34,997 bases of DNA from Tannerellaceae bacterium (GCA_031280435.1 JAITGS010000013.1:1-34997); one strand, 5' to 3'. Shown: positions 1 to 8,813, counted from the stretch's first letter. Numbers and translations are program-made. Notes: generated by a model not told the origin, from the letters alone.

Positions 1-255
1 GAGAGAGCTCCCTGCTAGCAACGGGGCGGTTTCCACATTTGTGGAAAGCTCCGCGCTGACAACGGGGCAATCTCCACAGTGGTGGAGAGCTCCCTGCTGA
101 CAGCGGGGCAATCTCCACAGTGGTGGAGAGCTTCCTGCTGACAACGGGGCCGTCTCCGCAACGGTGGAAAGCTTCCTGCTGCCAGCGGGACGGTCTCTCC
201 ACTTGTGGAAAGCGCCGGCATGTCCGGTTTGAGATTTCCACCTGTGGGAGAGAGG
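1..255. repeat. 41-bp tandem array 1 (runs off the left edge)
   Basis: The motif AGCTCC/AGCTTCC/AGCGCC recurs at 6, 47, 88, 129, 170 and 211, exactly 41 bp apart each time. Each unit holds a short palindrome such as TCTCCAC-AGTG-GTGGAGA, followed by a CTGCTGACAACGGGG-like stretch. The unit ending near 46 reads TTTCCAC...GTGGAAA while its neighbours read TCTCCAC...GTGGAGA, so both arms changed together. A degenerate seventh palindrome lies near 233-252. The start of the array lies before the window. No convincing gene is seen from 1 to 665; reading frames across the array lack an initiation context. Confidence 0.93.
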
Positions 256-353
256 GGGCGGCCATGTCTTTTTGTCAGTCCGACGGCTGGAGATTGGCCG
301 CCTCCCGGATATTATATCAGCCCAAGAAGAATGTTAAGACAAGTTTAAGTACC

Positions 354-389
354 GGAACGAAAAATTGTCAGTTTAATCGTTCCTTTTTT
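354..389 (+). terminator. Possible intrinsic terminator
   Basis: GGAACGA (354-360) pairs with TCGTTCC (377-383), and six T residues follow at 384-389. It would end transcription of a gene lying before the window. The same left arm can instead pair with CTGACAATTCGTTC at 390-403, giving a competing hairpin. Confidence 0.45.
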
Positions 390-444
390 CTGACAATTCG
401 TTCTCCCCCCCCGACCTTCCCCTCTATCGATCTCAAATATGCCT

Positions 445-504
445 TTTGCGCAGTTCCGCAAGCGGCTTGCGGGCTGCCGCAAACGATTGGCGGAACTGCG
501 CAAA
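445..504. repeat. Perfect 15-bp inverted repeat with nested hairpin
   Basis: TTTGCGCAGTTCCGC (445-459) is the exact reverse complement of 490-504. The loop itself contains GCGGC...GCCGC. It sits just upstream of the lpdA promoter. It may be a regulatory or mobile-element remnant; no function can be assigned. Confidence 0.7.
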
Positions 505-545
505 GCCTTTGGGGAAAGAGCTCAAACCGATTGCGGGCAGGGGAA

Positions 546-579
546 TTTTGCCGCGGGCCTGTTTTTTTACCTATTTTTG
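546..579 (+). promoter_or_regulatory. Bacteroidetes-type promoter of lpdA
   Basis: TTTTG at 546-550 (-33 box) is separated by 21 bp from TATTTTTG at 572-579, matching the Bacteroidetes sigma consensus TTTG-N19-21-TAnnTTTG. The predicted transcript starts near 585, about 80 nt before lpdA. Confidence 0.65.
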
Positions 580-665
580 CGCGGGACGGCTCCCATTGCA
601 TACACGAGATATGGAAGGGGGAGCGGACGTACAATCAATTATATAATAGAAAAAAACAGAAAATA

Positions 666-2003
666 ATGAAGAAAGATGTTGCTGTTATAGGGGGCGGGCC
701 GGCCGGATATACGGCTGCCGCCAAGGCGGGAAAGGCTGGGCTTTCCGTGGTTTTGTTCGAGAGAAATGCGCTGGGAGGAGTTTGTCTCAACGAGGGATGT
801 ATACCTACAAAAACCTTGCTCTACTCCGCTAAAGTTTACGACACTGCCAAAGCTGCCGCGAAATATGGCGTCGAGGTGGGGCCTCCCTCCTTTGATCTGC
901 AAAAAATCATGGGAAGGAAGAACAAGATTGTGAAAAAACTCGCGGCCGGAATCCGCGCTTCTATGGCCGAGGCCAAGGTGACGACGGTTGCCGGCGAGGC
1001 TGTTCTGCGCGGAAGGACTGACGACGGAAGCCTGCTGATTGCCTGTGAAGATACTGTTTACGAGGCCGGCAAGCTGCTCATTTGCACCGGCTCCGAGGCG
1101 CTTGTGCCTGCCATTCCCGGCCTCGACGGGAGGGACTACCGGACGAGCCGCGAGGCTCTGACGACGGCAGAGCTGCCCGCTTCGCTGACCATCATAGGCG
1201 GCGGAGTGATAGGGATGGAGTTTGCATCTTTATTCAACAGCCTGGGCTCTACCGTCCATGTTGTGGAAATGCAGGACGAAATCCTTCCGGGCATGGACAG
1301 GGAGATAGCCGGCCTGCTTAGGGCCGAATATGTCAAGCGCGGAGTGAGGTTCCATCTTGGCTGGCGCGCGACATTGGTTGAGGAAAGCTCTATGGTTTTG
1401 GAAAAGGATGGCGATGGCCTCCACCTGCCTGCCGAGCAATTGCTTGTGAGCGTCGGCCGCAGCCCCGTACTCTCCGGCTTTGGCCTCGAAACCCTCTTCG
1501 GAGAGCTTGGCTACGGAGGAATTAAGGTTGACGAATACATGCGGACAGCCGTCCCGAACGTGTATGCATGCGGCGATGTCACGGGCCGCTCCATGCTTGC
1601 CCACACTGCTGTGGCCGAGGCCGAAGCTGCTGTCGGACATATCCTTGGCGAGGGCCGCCCCATGAGCTACAAGGCCATCCCCGCCGTGGTTTATACCAAC
1701 CCCGAAATAGCCTGCGTGGGGGCCACCGAAGAGGAACTGAAGGCTGCCGGCGCCGATTTCAGGGTCAAGCGGGTTTCAATGGCATCCTCCGGCAGGTTTG
1801 TGGCCGAGAATGAGATGGGCTCCGGCCTCTGCAAGCTGCTCACGGCCTCCGACGGACGTATATTGGGGGCCCATGTCATAGGCAATCCGGCTTCCGAACT
1901 TATTATCGTGGCCGGCATGGCCATAGAGATGGGCATGACGCTCGAGCAGCTCTCCTCCTTCGTGTTCCCTCATCCCACAGTCGGTGAGATTTGGAAAGAC
2001 TAA
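666..2003 (+). CDS. lpdA: Dihydrolipoyl dehydrogenase
   Basis: FAD-dependent pyridine nucleotide-disulfide oxidoreductase of 445 residues. It reoxidises dihydrolipoamide with NAD+ as the E3 subunit of 2-oxo acid dehydrogenase complexes or the glycine cleavage system. The N-terminus has the FAD-binding fold VAVIGGGPAGYTAA (5-18). The redox pair is in CLNEGC (C40, C45). A second Rossmann motif, IIGGGVIGMEFAS, marks the NAD domain, and HPTVGE near the C-terminus supplies the catalytic His-Glu. The frame stays open upstream to 120, but the homology begins at ATG 666, preceded by a promoter at 546-579; the upstream part runs through tandem repeats and hairpins. No E1 or E2 gene is adjacent, so its complex partners are elsewhere. 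Length is slightly short for the family (~450-470). Confidence 0.96.
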   Translation: MKKDVAVIGGGPAGYTAAAKAGKAGLSVVLFERNALGGVCLNEGCIPTKTLLYSAKVYDTAKAAAKYGVEVGPPSFDLQKIMGRKNKIVKKLAAGIRASMAEAKVTTVAGEAVLRGRTDDGSLLIACEDTVYEAGKLLICTGSEALVPAIPGLDGRDYRTSREALTTAELPASLTIIGGGVIGMEFASLFNSLGSTVHVVEMQDEILPGMDREIAGLLRAEYVKRGVRFHLGWRATLVEESSMVLEKDGDGLHLPAEQLLVSVGRSPVLSGFGLETLFGELGYGGIKVDEYMRTAVPNVYACGDVTGRSMLAHTAVAEAEAAVGHILGEGRPMSYKAIPAVVYTNPEIACVGATEEELKAAGADFRVKRVSMASSGRFVAENEMGSGLCKLLTASDGRILGAHVIGNPASELIIVAGMAIEMGMTLEQLSSFVFPHPTVGEIWKD

Positions 2004-2072
2004 GCCGGAGAACGGAGCAAACGGAATAGTGGTTTAGTTAACTATATTAATCAACAATCAAATCAATTTTAT

Positions 2073-2678
2073 ATGTTTTCAGGAATAGTTGAAGAAGCAG
2101 GCAAAGTGGTTGCCATAAGGGAAGAGCAGGATAATATTCATATCACTGTAAAATGCTCTTTCACCCATGAGCTGAGGGTAGACCAAAGCGTATCGCACAA
2201 CGGGGTTTGCCTGACAGTGGTTGAGATAGAAGGCGATACCTATACGGTTACGGCCATACGCGAGACGCTCGAACGCTCCAACCTTGGGCTGCTGCAAGTA
2301 GGCGGCAGGGTCAATCTGGAGCGGAGCATGCTCATGAACGGGCGGCTCGACGGCCATATAGTTCAGGGGCACGTTGATCAGACCGCCCGCTGCCTTGCCG
2401 TGAATGAGGCCGGCGGCAGCTGGTATTACTCCTTCGGGTACGAGGTTGAGCCCGAGATGGCCCGCTTAGGATACATCACCGTCGAGAAAGGATCGGTGTG
2501 CGTCAACGGCGTCAGCCTCACCGTCTGCAATTCGCAGGCCGACGGCTTTGAGGTAGCCATCATTCCCTATACCTTCGAGCACACCAACTTCAGTGACCTG
2601 AGCCCCGGCTCTGTCGTCAACATAGAGTTCGACATCGTGGGGAAGTACATCGCAAAGCTTTCCGCATTAAAAGACTGA
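2073..2678 (+). CDS. ribE: Riboflavin synthase, alpha subunit type
   Basis: Protein of 201 residues that dismutates two molecules of 6,7-dimethyl-8-ribityllumazine to riboflavin, the last step of flavin synthesis. It shows the duplicated lumazine-binding barrel: the N-terminal repeat begins MFSGIVEEAGKV, and the second begins at GRLDGHIVQGHVDQ (about residue 90). SVSHNGVCLTV and VCVNGVSLTV are the paired substrate-binding loops of the two repeats. It starts 70 bp after lpdA on the same strand and probably shares its transcript; both concern flavin chemistry, though that may be coincidence. A strong hairpin follows the stop. Confidence 0.96.
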   Translation: MFSGIVEEAGKVVAIREEQDNIHITVKCSFTHELRVDQSVSHNGVCLTVVEIEGDTYTVTAIRETLERSNLGLLQVGGRVNLERSMLMNGRLDGHIVQGHVDQTARCLAVNEAGGSWYYSFGYEVEPEMARLGYITVEKGSVCVNGVSLTVCNSQADGFEVAIIPYTFEHTNFSDLSPGSVVNIEFDIVGKYIAKLSALKD

Positions 2679-2689
2679 CCAAGGAGAAA

Positions 2690-2718
2690 CGGGGCGCCAT
2701 ACATAGCTTGGCGCCCCG
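2690..2718 (+). terminator. Hairpin after ribE
   Basis: CGGGGCGCCA (2690-2699) pairs with TGGCGCCCCG (2709-2718), a perfect 10-bp GC-rich stem with a 9-nt loop. Only a weak T stretch (GTTTAAAC) follows. It separates ribE from cinA. Confidence 0.65.
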
Positions 2719-2750
2719 CTCCGTTTAAACGAACCTACAATTACTTCACA

Positions 2751-3515
2751 GTGGATTACGAAATCATTACAATAGGCGACGAATTACTTATAGGGCAGGT
2801 GATAGACACCAACTCCGCATGGATTGCCCGCGAACTGGAGCGCATCGGCTTAAGGGTAATTCGCAAAACATGCGTGGGCGACAGCCTTGTCGACATCACC
2901 TCTTCCATATCGACAGCCTTCCGGCGCTTCGACCTTGTTATCATGACGGGCGGCCTCGGCCCCACCAAAGACGACGTCACCCTCAAGGCAATATGCTCAC
3001 ACTACCGCTGCGGCATGCACCTCTCGCAGGCAGTGCTTGACGACATCGAGCGGCTCTTCGCCGAGACGGGCCGCACAATGAACGAGCTCACCCGCAACCA
3101 GGCTATGGTGCCCGACAGGAGCCTCATACTGCGCAACCTGGTAGGCACGGCTCCCGGAATATGGTTTGAAGACGACGACAGCGTACTGGTATCGCTTCCG
3201 GGAGTACCTGCCGAAATGGAGTGGCTGATGGACAACGAAGTGATTCCGCGCCTGCAAAAGCGCTTTGTGCGCGACACCTACATAATGCATCATACCATAA
3301 GCGTGAGCGGATGCACGGAATCTGCTTTAGCCATACGGCTCGCCGGCTTTGAGGCGGAGCTGCCCGCAAGCGTCAAGCTTGCCTACCTGCCTCAGCCGGG
3401 CTTAATCCGATTGCGATTGAGCGTGCAGACGCCTATGGAATTCGAAACCAAAGCTATTTCGCGGAAGTATCTGGCTCTGCTGGAGAAGGCCGTATGGGCG
3501 CGCGGCTCCGACTGA
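2751..3515 (+). CDS. cinA: CinA N-terminal domain protein, lacking the PncC domain
   Basis: Protein of 254 residues starting at GTG, with the MoaB/MogA-like domain of CinA (COG1058). It opens YEIITIGDELLIGQVIDTNS and carries the conserved VIMTGGLGPTKDD and LPGVPAEM motifs. Full-length CinA has about 410-420 residues, with a C-terminal PncC nicotinamide-mononucleotide deamidase domain (AESCTGG motif). Here the frame stops right after ALLEKAVWARGSD, where the linker to that domain would begin, and the opposite-strand gene ends only 12 bp further on. No remnant of PncC can fit. Stand-alone COG1058 proteins exist in other bacteria (established); in this lineage I expect the fused form, so a deletion is the likely cause. 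The ADP-ribose-type pyrophosphatase activity attributed to the N-terminal domain could remain. Confidence 0.9.
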   Translation: MDYEIITIGDELLIGQVIDTNSAWIARELERIGLRVIRKTCVGDSLVDITSSISTAFRRFDLVIMTGGLGPTKDDVTLKAICSHYRCGMHLSQAVLDDIERLFAETGRTMNELTRNQAMVPDRSLILRNLVGTAPGIWFEDDDSVLVSLPGVPAEMEWLMDNEVIPRLQKRFVRDTYIMHHTISVSGCTESALAIRLAGFEAELPASVKLAYLPQPGLIRLRLSVQTPMEFETKAISRKYLALLEKAVWARGSD

Positions 3516-3526
3516 GGCCTCCGCAG

Positions 3527-5767
3527 CTAAGTTAAGGAGAGCGTGTGCGAGGCGTTGACGAACAGGATGTCGCCCACTTTGCCGAGCTCTCCGCCGAAGT
3601 GCAGCTCGTGCTCGGCCAGCATATCGTAGTCGAATCCCATGATGATAAGGCCCGCTTGCCGGGAATGTTCGGCCACGGCGGCATTGATGCCAATGCCGGG
3701 CCTAAGGCTTACAATCTCTATGTTGGCAAGGGTGATAGGCAGCCGGCCTGTTTCTATGCTCCGCCGTATGTGCTCGCGCTCTTCGGAGCTGTCGAGCTGG
3801 CTGGCGATGAAGATACGGATCTTGCTCCGGCTCCAGTCCGGGTGGGCCAGGATGATGTATCCCAGGAGAATCATAAGGTTGGTGTTCAGCTCGTCGGTAT
3901 CACGTATCCATACATGTATGTCGAATCGCGTGCGCAGCGGGTAAGACGAGCCCGCAAAGATGCAAACGTCGAAGTCGCCCGCTTTGGCCAGGCTTATGTT
4001 GCTTGCTATTCGGGCCAGCTCGGCGGCCTGCGATTTATCATATTCAAAGATTACCATGTTGTTCTCCATGCCCGATATCGAAGGGCTTTGTATCACCTGC
4101 GCTATGGCTGAAGTGTAGGACGGAGAGATCATGGTGTCGATGTACATGGAGTTGCCGCATCCGCGCTGCATGTCGATTAGCCGGCGGAGTATGCGGTCGG
4201 CTTCCGCACGTGTTTCGGCGTCGTAGTATCCCTCTATATAGTGGAAATAGGTTCCGAAGCCGTGCCTGTGGCTTATCCACTTCATCATCTCAAGTACTTT
4301 GTCGCGCTCGAAGGAATGCCGTGAGATGCACAGGGCCGAGGGGCGCCACTCCTCGCTTCCGGCCGTGGAGGTATTCTTTTGCATGAAGACCCTCAGCCGT
4401 CGGTTGAGCTGGAACAGGGCTCCTCCGAAGATGTCCATCAGCCCCTTTTCGTCTTTCTTATAATGCTCTATAAACAGATAGAGGGCGGTGAGCAAGACGG
4501 ATGATACTATGGTATACAGCGGGTTTATCATAAACATTATCCAAACCGAGATAAGGAATCCGCCCAGGGAGAAGTACCATTTCGAACGGAAGCGCGGCCT
4601 GTACGAGGGCGGCGAGCCGAAGTGATTGATGAAGGAGATGAGGCAGAGGGTGCCGTAGGTGATAAGGAAGAACATGGATATGACCTGCGCCACCATGTTG
4701 ATGCTTCCCATCATTACGAACACCAGCGCTATTATCAGCGTCAGAATGGTTGCATTGAAGGGCTCCTTGGTGCGGCCCTTGCCCTTGGCGAGGAAGGCGT
4801 TGACGCGCTGCGAGGGGAAGCTGCCGTCGGAAGCTAAGGCCTGCAATGTACGCGGCGCCACTAATACGGAGCCAAGTGCGGACGAGAAGGTGCATGCCGC
4901 CAGCCCTACGGGAACAGCTATGGCTCCGAAATAGGCTATGCGCGACATGATGAGCTGATCCGAAGCCAGATCGGCCTGCGATGCCGACACCGACAGCTTC
5001 CATACAACCAGTATATAGACCGCCAGGCCCGTGAGGGTGCCCAGCATAGTTCCGAGCGGGATGGAGCGGCCCGGGTTGCGCAGGTCTCCGCTCAGTCCCA
5101 CTCCGGCCGTCATGCCGGTGAAGGCCGGGAAGCATATAGCGAACCACAGGAAGAGGTCGCCGCGATTAAAGAAGCCGAAGCTGTCGCCCGGCGCCTTTGC
5201 CGCATCGCCTCCCGCATCAATAGCCGGGCCTGCGAAGAAGAGCAGCAGCACAATCACAAGCACGGCGCTCACGAAGTAGAGCATCTTCATACCCATGTCG
5301 GTGCCTTTGCGCAGTATGCTCCAGCCCAGCAGCAGCAGCGCAGGTACGCTCACCGTCTGCCGGGGCAGCTCGAAGCCGGCGTATCTGTGCCACATGTCGA
5401 ACAGGGGGCTGAAGGCCTCCGTGAAGGCTATGGTATAGAAGGCCACGCTTATGGCCTGCGATATGTAGAGCGCAAATCCTATGGTGGAGCCTATCTTGAG
5501 CCCAAACGAACGCGAGATGATGAAGTACTCGCCGCCGCCCTCCACGCGCGTGTTTGTGGCAATCTCGGATATGGCCAGGGCGGTAGGGATAGTAACCAAG
5601 TGCCCCATCACCACTATGCCTATCGTTCCCCAGAAACCCATGGCGCCTATGGCATGGCCGAAGCGCAGGAAAAGTACGGCGCCGAGTATGGTTGATATGG
5701 CCGTGAAGAAGACAGGTGCGGTGCCGTATCCGCCGGATGCAGCGAGTGTAGTGGCGTTGGTTTTCAT
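3527..5767 (-). CDS. SLC12-like amino acid/cation-chloride transporter
   Basis: Integral membrane protein of 746 residues in the APC superfamily, closest in architecture to Na-K-Cl cotransporters. The first ~440 residues form about 12 hydrophobic segments and begin with the hallmark ISTILGAVLFLRFGHAIG (24-41). Next come EGGGEYFIISRSFG, the substrate-site region of the family, and FAICFPAFTGMTAGVGLSGDLRNP. From about 450 to the end lies a soluble regulatory region ending in a universal-stress-protein-like segment (LIIMGFDYDMLAEHE). The start ATG overlaps the stop of the DedA gene by 4 bp (ATGA), so the two are translationally coupled. Whether it carries ions with chloride or amino acids cannot be read from the sequence. 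Confidence 0.87.
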   Translation of the reverse strand: MKTNATTLAASGGYGTAPVFFTAISTILGAVLFLRFGHAIGAMGFWGTIGIVVMGHLVTIPTALAISEIATNTRVEGGGEYFIISRSFGLKIGSTIGFALYISQAISVAFYTIAFTEAFSPLFDMWHRYAGFELPRQTVSVPALLLLGWSILRKGTDMGMKMLYFVSAVLVIVLLLFFAGPAIDAGGDAAKAPGDSFGFFNRGDLFLWFAICFPAFTGMTAGVGLSGDLRNPGRSIPLGTMLGTLTGLAVYILVVWKLSVSASQADLASDQLIMSRIAYFGAIAVPVGLAACTFSSALGSVLVAPRTLQALASDGSFPSQRVNAFLAKGKGRTKEPFNATILTLIIALVFVMMGSINMVAQVISMFFLITYGTLCLISFINHFGSPPSYRPRFRSKWYFSLGGFLISVWIMFMINPLYTIVSSVLLTALYLFIEHYKKDEKGLMDIFGGALFQLNRRLRVFMQKNTSTAGSEEWRPSALCISRHSFERDKVLEMMKWISHRHGFGTYFHYIEGYYDAETRAEADRILRRLIDMQRGCGNSMYIDTMISPSYTSAIAQVIQSPSISGMENNMVIFEYDKSQAAELARIASNISLAKAGDFDVCIFAGSSYPLRTRFDIHVWIRDTDELNTNLMILLGYIILAHPDWSRSKIRIFIASQLDSSEEREHIRRSIETGRLPITLANIEIVSLRPGIGINAAVAEHSRQAGLIIMGFDYDMLAEHELHFGGELGKVGDILFVNASHTLSLT

Positions 5768-6495
5768 TCTTCGGGTCGCCTCTGTTTCTTTCGGAAGGTA
5801 TTATATATAATGTAGGCCGCGAAGAGCAGGGCCAGTGCAACTATTGCCAGCGACAGCTCCCGGCTGTATGCCTTGATGAGCTCCGACTGTCCGTGCGCCG
5901 CATAGCCGAAGGCGGCCAGGATGATATTCCACAGGCCCGCCCCCAGTGTGGTGTAGATAACGAAGGCCCCGAAATGCATGCGGGCCAGGCCGGCCGGGAT
6001 GGAGATGAGTTGCCTCACGACGGTTATCAGCCGGCCGAAAAAGGTGGAGGCCTTACCGTGTTTCACGAAGTAGGCCTCGGCCTTCATCACCTTGTCCTTA
6101 TCGAGAAGGCACATCCGGCCCAGCCTGCTCTCGGCCAGACGATAAATCACCGGGCGGCCCAGCCACAGGGCCAGGAAATAGTTGAAGATGGAGCCAATCA
6201 GGGCTCCAAGTGTGGCGAAAAACACTACGCCGGCCAGGCTCATATTGCTGCCCTCCTCGCGCGCCTTATAGGCTGCCGGCGGCACCACCACTTCGGAGGG
6301 GAATGGGATGAAGGAGCTTTCGACGGCCATAAGCAGAGTGAGGGTACCATAGTTCATGTTGTCCATATACCAGCCGACAACCCGTTCCGTAACCGATTTC
6401 TTTTTCTGTATTTGCTCCGCATCTATGCTTTGGGCCGATACGCTCAGCCACAAAGTAAGGAGAGCCGGGATGAGAAATAACTGTGTTCTTTTCAT
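5764..6495 (-). CDS. DedA family membrane protein
   Basis: Protein of 243 residues from the DedA/VTT family, membrane proteins linked to lipid flipping and proton-motive-force homeostasis. It begins with an apparent signal sequence, MKRTQLFLIPALLTLWLSVS, which decides the start at 6495; the frame is open 60 bp further up, but those residues look non-functional. Conserved family elements are the acidic ESSFIPFPSE segment (59-68) and the arginine motif GRLITVVRQLISIPAG (154-169). The last hydrophobic helix is followed by a basic tail, FRKKQRRPEE. The signal-like extension is unusual for DedA proteins, which normally begin close to the first re-entrant helix. It is first in an operon with the SLC12-like gene. 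Confidence 0.9.
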   Translation of the reverse strand: MKRTQLFLIPALLTLWLSVSAQSIDAEQIQKKKSVTERVVGWYMDNMNYGTLTLLMAVESSFIPFPSEVVVPPAAYKAREEGSNMSLAGVVFFATLGALIGSIFNYFLALWLGRPVIYRLAESRLGRMCLLDKDKVMKAEAYFVKHGKASTFFGRLITVVRQLISIPAGLARMHFGAFVIYTTLGAGLWNIILAAFGYAAHGQSELIKAYSRELSLAIVALALLFAAYIIYNTFRKKQRRPEE

Positions 6496-6682
6496 TTTTG
6501 TACTGTATACTTTTAAAGGGGCGAATATATACAAACTGTTTCGATTGAGCGGCATCGGCTGTTTTTTGTATCGAATGAGGGAGGTTTATAATACTTGGCA
6601 AATGATTCCGTATCAGGGCAAATAAAAGCATGGCGATCAGAGTACAGGGCGGGATTCCCTCCATCAGATCAAGCCCACTGCA

Positions 6683-6780
6683 AGGCAAATCCAACTTTCG
6701 GACTAAATATCACAGTACGCAACCAAGTATAACGCAGCTGCGGCAGCCGATTTGATTAACCGTCCAAAAACTCAGACAGC
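6683..6780. repeat. Composite spacer repeat, block a (copy 1)
   Basis: GCAAATCCAA near the left end, then AACGCAGC, CGGCAGCCGATTTGAT and CCGTCCAAAAACT recur in the same order at 11290-11400. Between the matching words the sequence diverges, so this is an old duplication. The stretch from 6496 to 6682 shows no gene; a weak TATATTCG -7-like box for the DedA operon lies on the minus strand at 6522-6529. Confidence 0.75.
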
Positions 6781-6781
6781 C

Positions 6782-6862
6782 TGCTTTCGTCCGGCGGGAA
6801 GCTTGCTGGGTTTCAAAAAGTCTACTTTCGCTCGGCGGGAAGCTTGCTGGGTTTCAAACGGC
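6782..6862. repeat. Short degenerate 41-bp array (two units)
   Basis: CGGCGGGAAGCTTGCTGGGT begins at 6792 and again at 6833, exactly 41 bp apart. The words CGGCGGGAA and AAGCTTGCT are shared with the six-unit array at 11808-12043, so the two loci hold related arrays of the same period. Confidence 0.8.
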
Positions 6863-7000
6863 CTTGCGGAACTCCACGACCAATAATTTTTTTCAGAGGT
6901 TGCCTGATTCTTCAAAAATCATCAAACAGATATAAAATACATGGCGCCTGTTAATGGCGAGACTGAAAATATTTTTCGCCTCCCCATGCAAGAGGTTGTC
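6863..7000. repeat. Composite spacer repeat, block b (copy 1)
   Basis: CCTTGCGGAACT, then CCAATAATTTTTTTCAGAGG, then TCATCAAACAG and ATGGCGC match 12052-12175 in order and spacing. Both copies directly follow a 41-bp array on the same side. No reading frame of note is conserved between the copies. Confidence 0.8.
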
Positions 7001-7023
7001 AAATGGGGATTTTCGACTGAAAA

Positions 7024-7249
7024 AATGTGTCAAAAAGGAGGTTACGCTCGCAAAGCAGGTCATTCCCGCGAAGGCGGGAATTCGAAGCAAGCTTTTAGCT
7101 TGCGAGAATCGACGCAGTCAATCTCCGTTCGAAAGACGGATACGATTGTAGTTGTATCATATAAAACAAACAGTACTATCGTCCCAACTATCGATCGGAG
7201 ATTCCCGCCTTCGCGGGAATGACCTATTTGGGCAGGCTGAATTACCTTT
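7024..7249. repeat. Palindromic ATTCCC-N8-GGGAAT element, copy A
   Basis: ATTCCC-N8-GGGAAT occurs at 7062-7081 and, inverted, at 7201-7220. Between them are inverted inner arms (CTCCGTTCGAAAG against CTATCGATCGGAG). The right flank TATTTGGGCAGGCTGAATTA is identical to that of copy C. Copy A carries an extra ~35 bp with its own small hairpin (GCAAGC...GCTTGC) inside the left half. The element ends about 150 bp before pyrC and lies in its leader. Confidence 0.88.
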
Positions 7250-7400
7250 CGGAACCCCTGCGAGACCCCTTCATTGGCAGGCTAATGACCCGCATGGGGC
7301 AGGCGGGAAATGTTTTTCACAGATAGCCTGCGCTTTCAGGGGGTGCGATTTTCAGGCTTCTTTTTTATTTGTAATATCGCAGGGAAAAACAATTAAAGCA

Positions 7401-8744
7401 ATGAAACGAACAATTATCTGCAATGCAACAATAATTAATGAGGGACGCAGCTTCCCCGGCTCGGTTCTTATCGAAGGCGATATTATCGCCGCCATACACG
7501 AAGGAGAGGGGCCCGCGCCATTCGATGGAGAGCTTCGCATAGATGCCGCCGGCCTCTTCCTCATCCCCGGAGCTATCGACGACCAGGTGCACTTCCGCGA
7601 ACCGGGCCATACGCACAAAGGCGATATAGCCGGCGAGGCCGCTGCAGCCGTGGCCGGGGGCGTCACCAGCTTCATGGACATGCCCAACACCGTGCCTCCT
7701 ACCACCACCGTCGAGGCCTTGGAGTGGAAGTTCCGCAGAGCGGCCGAAACCTCGCCGGCCAACTTCAGCTTCTTCCCGGGCGGGACTAACGACAACTTCG
7801 GCGAGCTCCTACTAATGGATCCGGGGCGTATACCCGGCCTGAAGCTCTTCCTCGGAACCTCAACCGGCAATCTGCTGATAGACGACAGGCGCGCACTCGA
7901 ACGAATCTTCGGCGAGAGCAATCTGCTCATAGCCGTGCATGCCGAAAAGGAGGATGTCATCCGCAGGAATATAGCCGTCTACACCGAAAAATACGGCCCC
8001 GACCCCGACATGCGCTTCCACCCTGCTATTCGCAGCGCCGAGGCCTGCTATGCCTGCTCGGCCGAAGCTGTGGAGCTGGCCCTGCGGCTCGGCGCCAGGC
8101 TGCACATACTTCACATATCGACCGCCCGCGAGCTGGACTTGCTGGAGGACGAGCGGAAAGCCCTGCGGGAAAAGCAAATCACCTCGGAAGTATGCCTGCA
8201 TCACCTCTGGTTCAGCGATGAGGATTATGCCCGGCTCGGAAGCCGCATCAAGTGGAACCCGGCGGTGAAGACTGCAGCCGACAGGGAGGCCCTGCGCCGC
8301 GGGCTGGCCTCAGGCCTGATCGATATCGCCGCAACAGACCATGCCCCGCACCTCCTCTCCGAAAAAGAAGGCGGATGCCTGCGTGCAGCCTCGGGAGGGC
8401 CAATGGTGCAGCACTCCGTGGCGGGCATGTGGGAGCTGGCCGAAAAGCAAATCTTCAGCCGCGAGAGGGTGGTGGAGGTGATGTCGCATCGTCCCGCCGA
8501 CCTGTTCCGCATCCGCCGCCGCGGATATATTCGCGAAGGCTACTACGCCGACTTGGTGCTGCTGGAGAAAGCCCGCCACAGCGTCTCCGCCGACCGCTTG
8601 CTGTACAAGTGCGGATGGTCGCCCTTCGAAGGCCTGAGCCTGGAATATGGCGTAAGGCAAACCTTTGTAAACGGAGAAATTGCTTATGATAACGGAAGCC
8701 TGAACCCGGCTGTACGCGGCCGCGAGCTGGAGTTCGAAAGATAA
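7401..8744 (+). CDS. pyrC: Dihydroorotase
   Basis: Zinc amidohydrolase of 447 residues that closes carbamoyl-aspartate to dihydroorotate, the third step of pyrimidine synthesis. The start at 7401 gives [15 protein letters not shown], the usual N-terminus; upstream codons run through repeat sequence. The metal site motif reads [17 protein letters not shown] (59-75), so the first histidine of the usual D-x-H-x-H is glutamine (Q62), a variant I recall in Porphyromonas-type Pyr[16 protein letters not shown] carries the catalytic Asp (D313). MDMPNT and [10 protein letters not shown] are further conserved blocks, and CGWSPFEG near the C-terminus is typical of Bacteroidales enzymes. No other pyr gene is adjacent. 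Confidence 0.95.
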   Translation: MKRTIICNATIINEGRSFPGSVLIEGDIIAAIHEGEGPAPFDGELRIDAAGLFLIPGAIDDQVHFREPGHTHKGDIAGEAAAAVAGGVTSFMDMPNTVPPTTTVEALEWKFRRAAETSPANFSFFPGGTNDNFGELLLMDPGRIPGLKLFLGTSTGNLLIDDRRALERIFGESNLLIAVHAEKEDVIRRNIAVYTEKYGPDPDMRFHPAIRSAEACYACSAEAVELALRLGARLHILHISTARELDLLEDERKALREKQITSEVCLHHLWFSDEDYARLGSRIKWNPAVKTAADREALRRGLASGLIDIAATDHAPHLLSEKEGGCLRAASGGPMVQHSVAGMWELAEKQIFSRERVVEVMSHRPADLFRIRRRGYIREGYYADLVLLEKARHSVSADRLLYKCGWSPFEGLSLEYGVRQTFVNGEIAYDNGSLNPAVRGRELEFER

Positions 8745-8794
8745 GCCGACCCTGATTTTTTCAACAGGCATGCTGCATAAACGAAAAAATAGGT

Positions 8795-8802
8795 TATCTT
8801 TG
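8795..8802 (+). promoter_or_regulatory. -7 box of the gap promoter
   Basis: TATCTTTG fits TAnnTTTG exactly. The transcript would start near 8808, leaving an AT-rich leader of about 50 nt before gap. No clear -33 TTTG is present. Confidence 0.65.
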
Positions 8803-8813
8803 CCTCCGTTTAA

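Noticed and set aside
445-504. Integron attC-like site
   Set aside because: The inverted repeat lacks the core sites of attC, and no integrase is present.
120-665. The open frame that extends lpdA upstream by 182 codons
   Set aside because: It runs through the tandem array and inverted repeats, has no family similarity, and the enzyme's N-terminus and promoter fit the ATG at 666.
7152-7400. Upstream extension of pyrC
   Set aside because: It translates the palindromic element; the family N-terminus begins at 7401.
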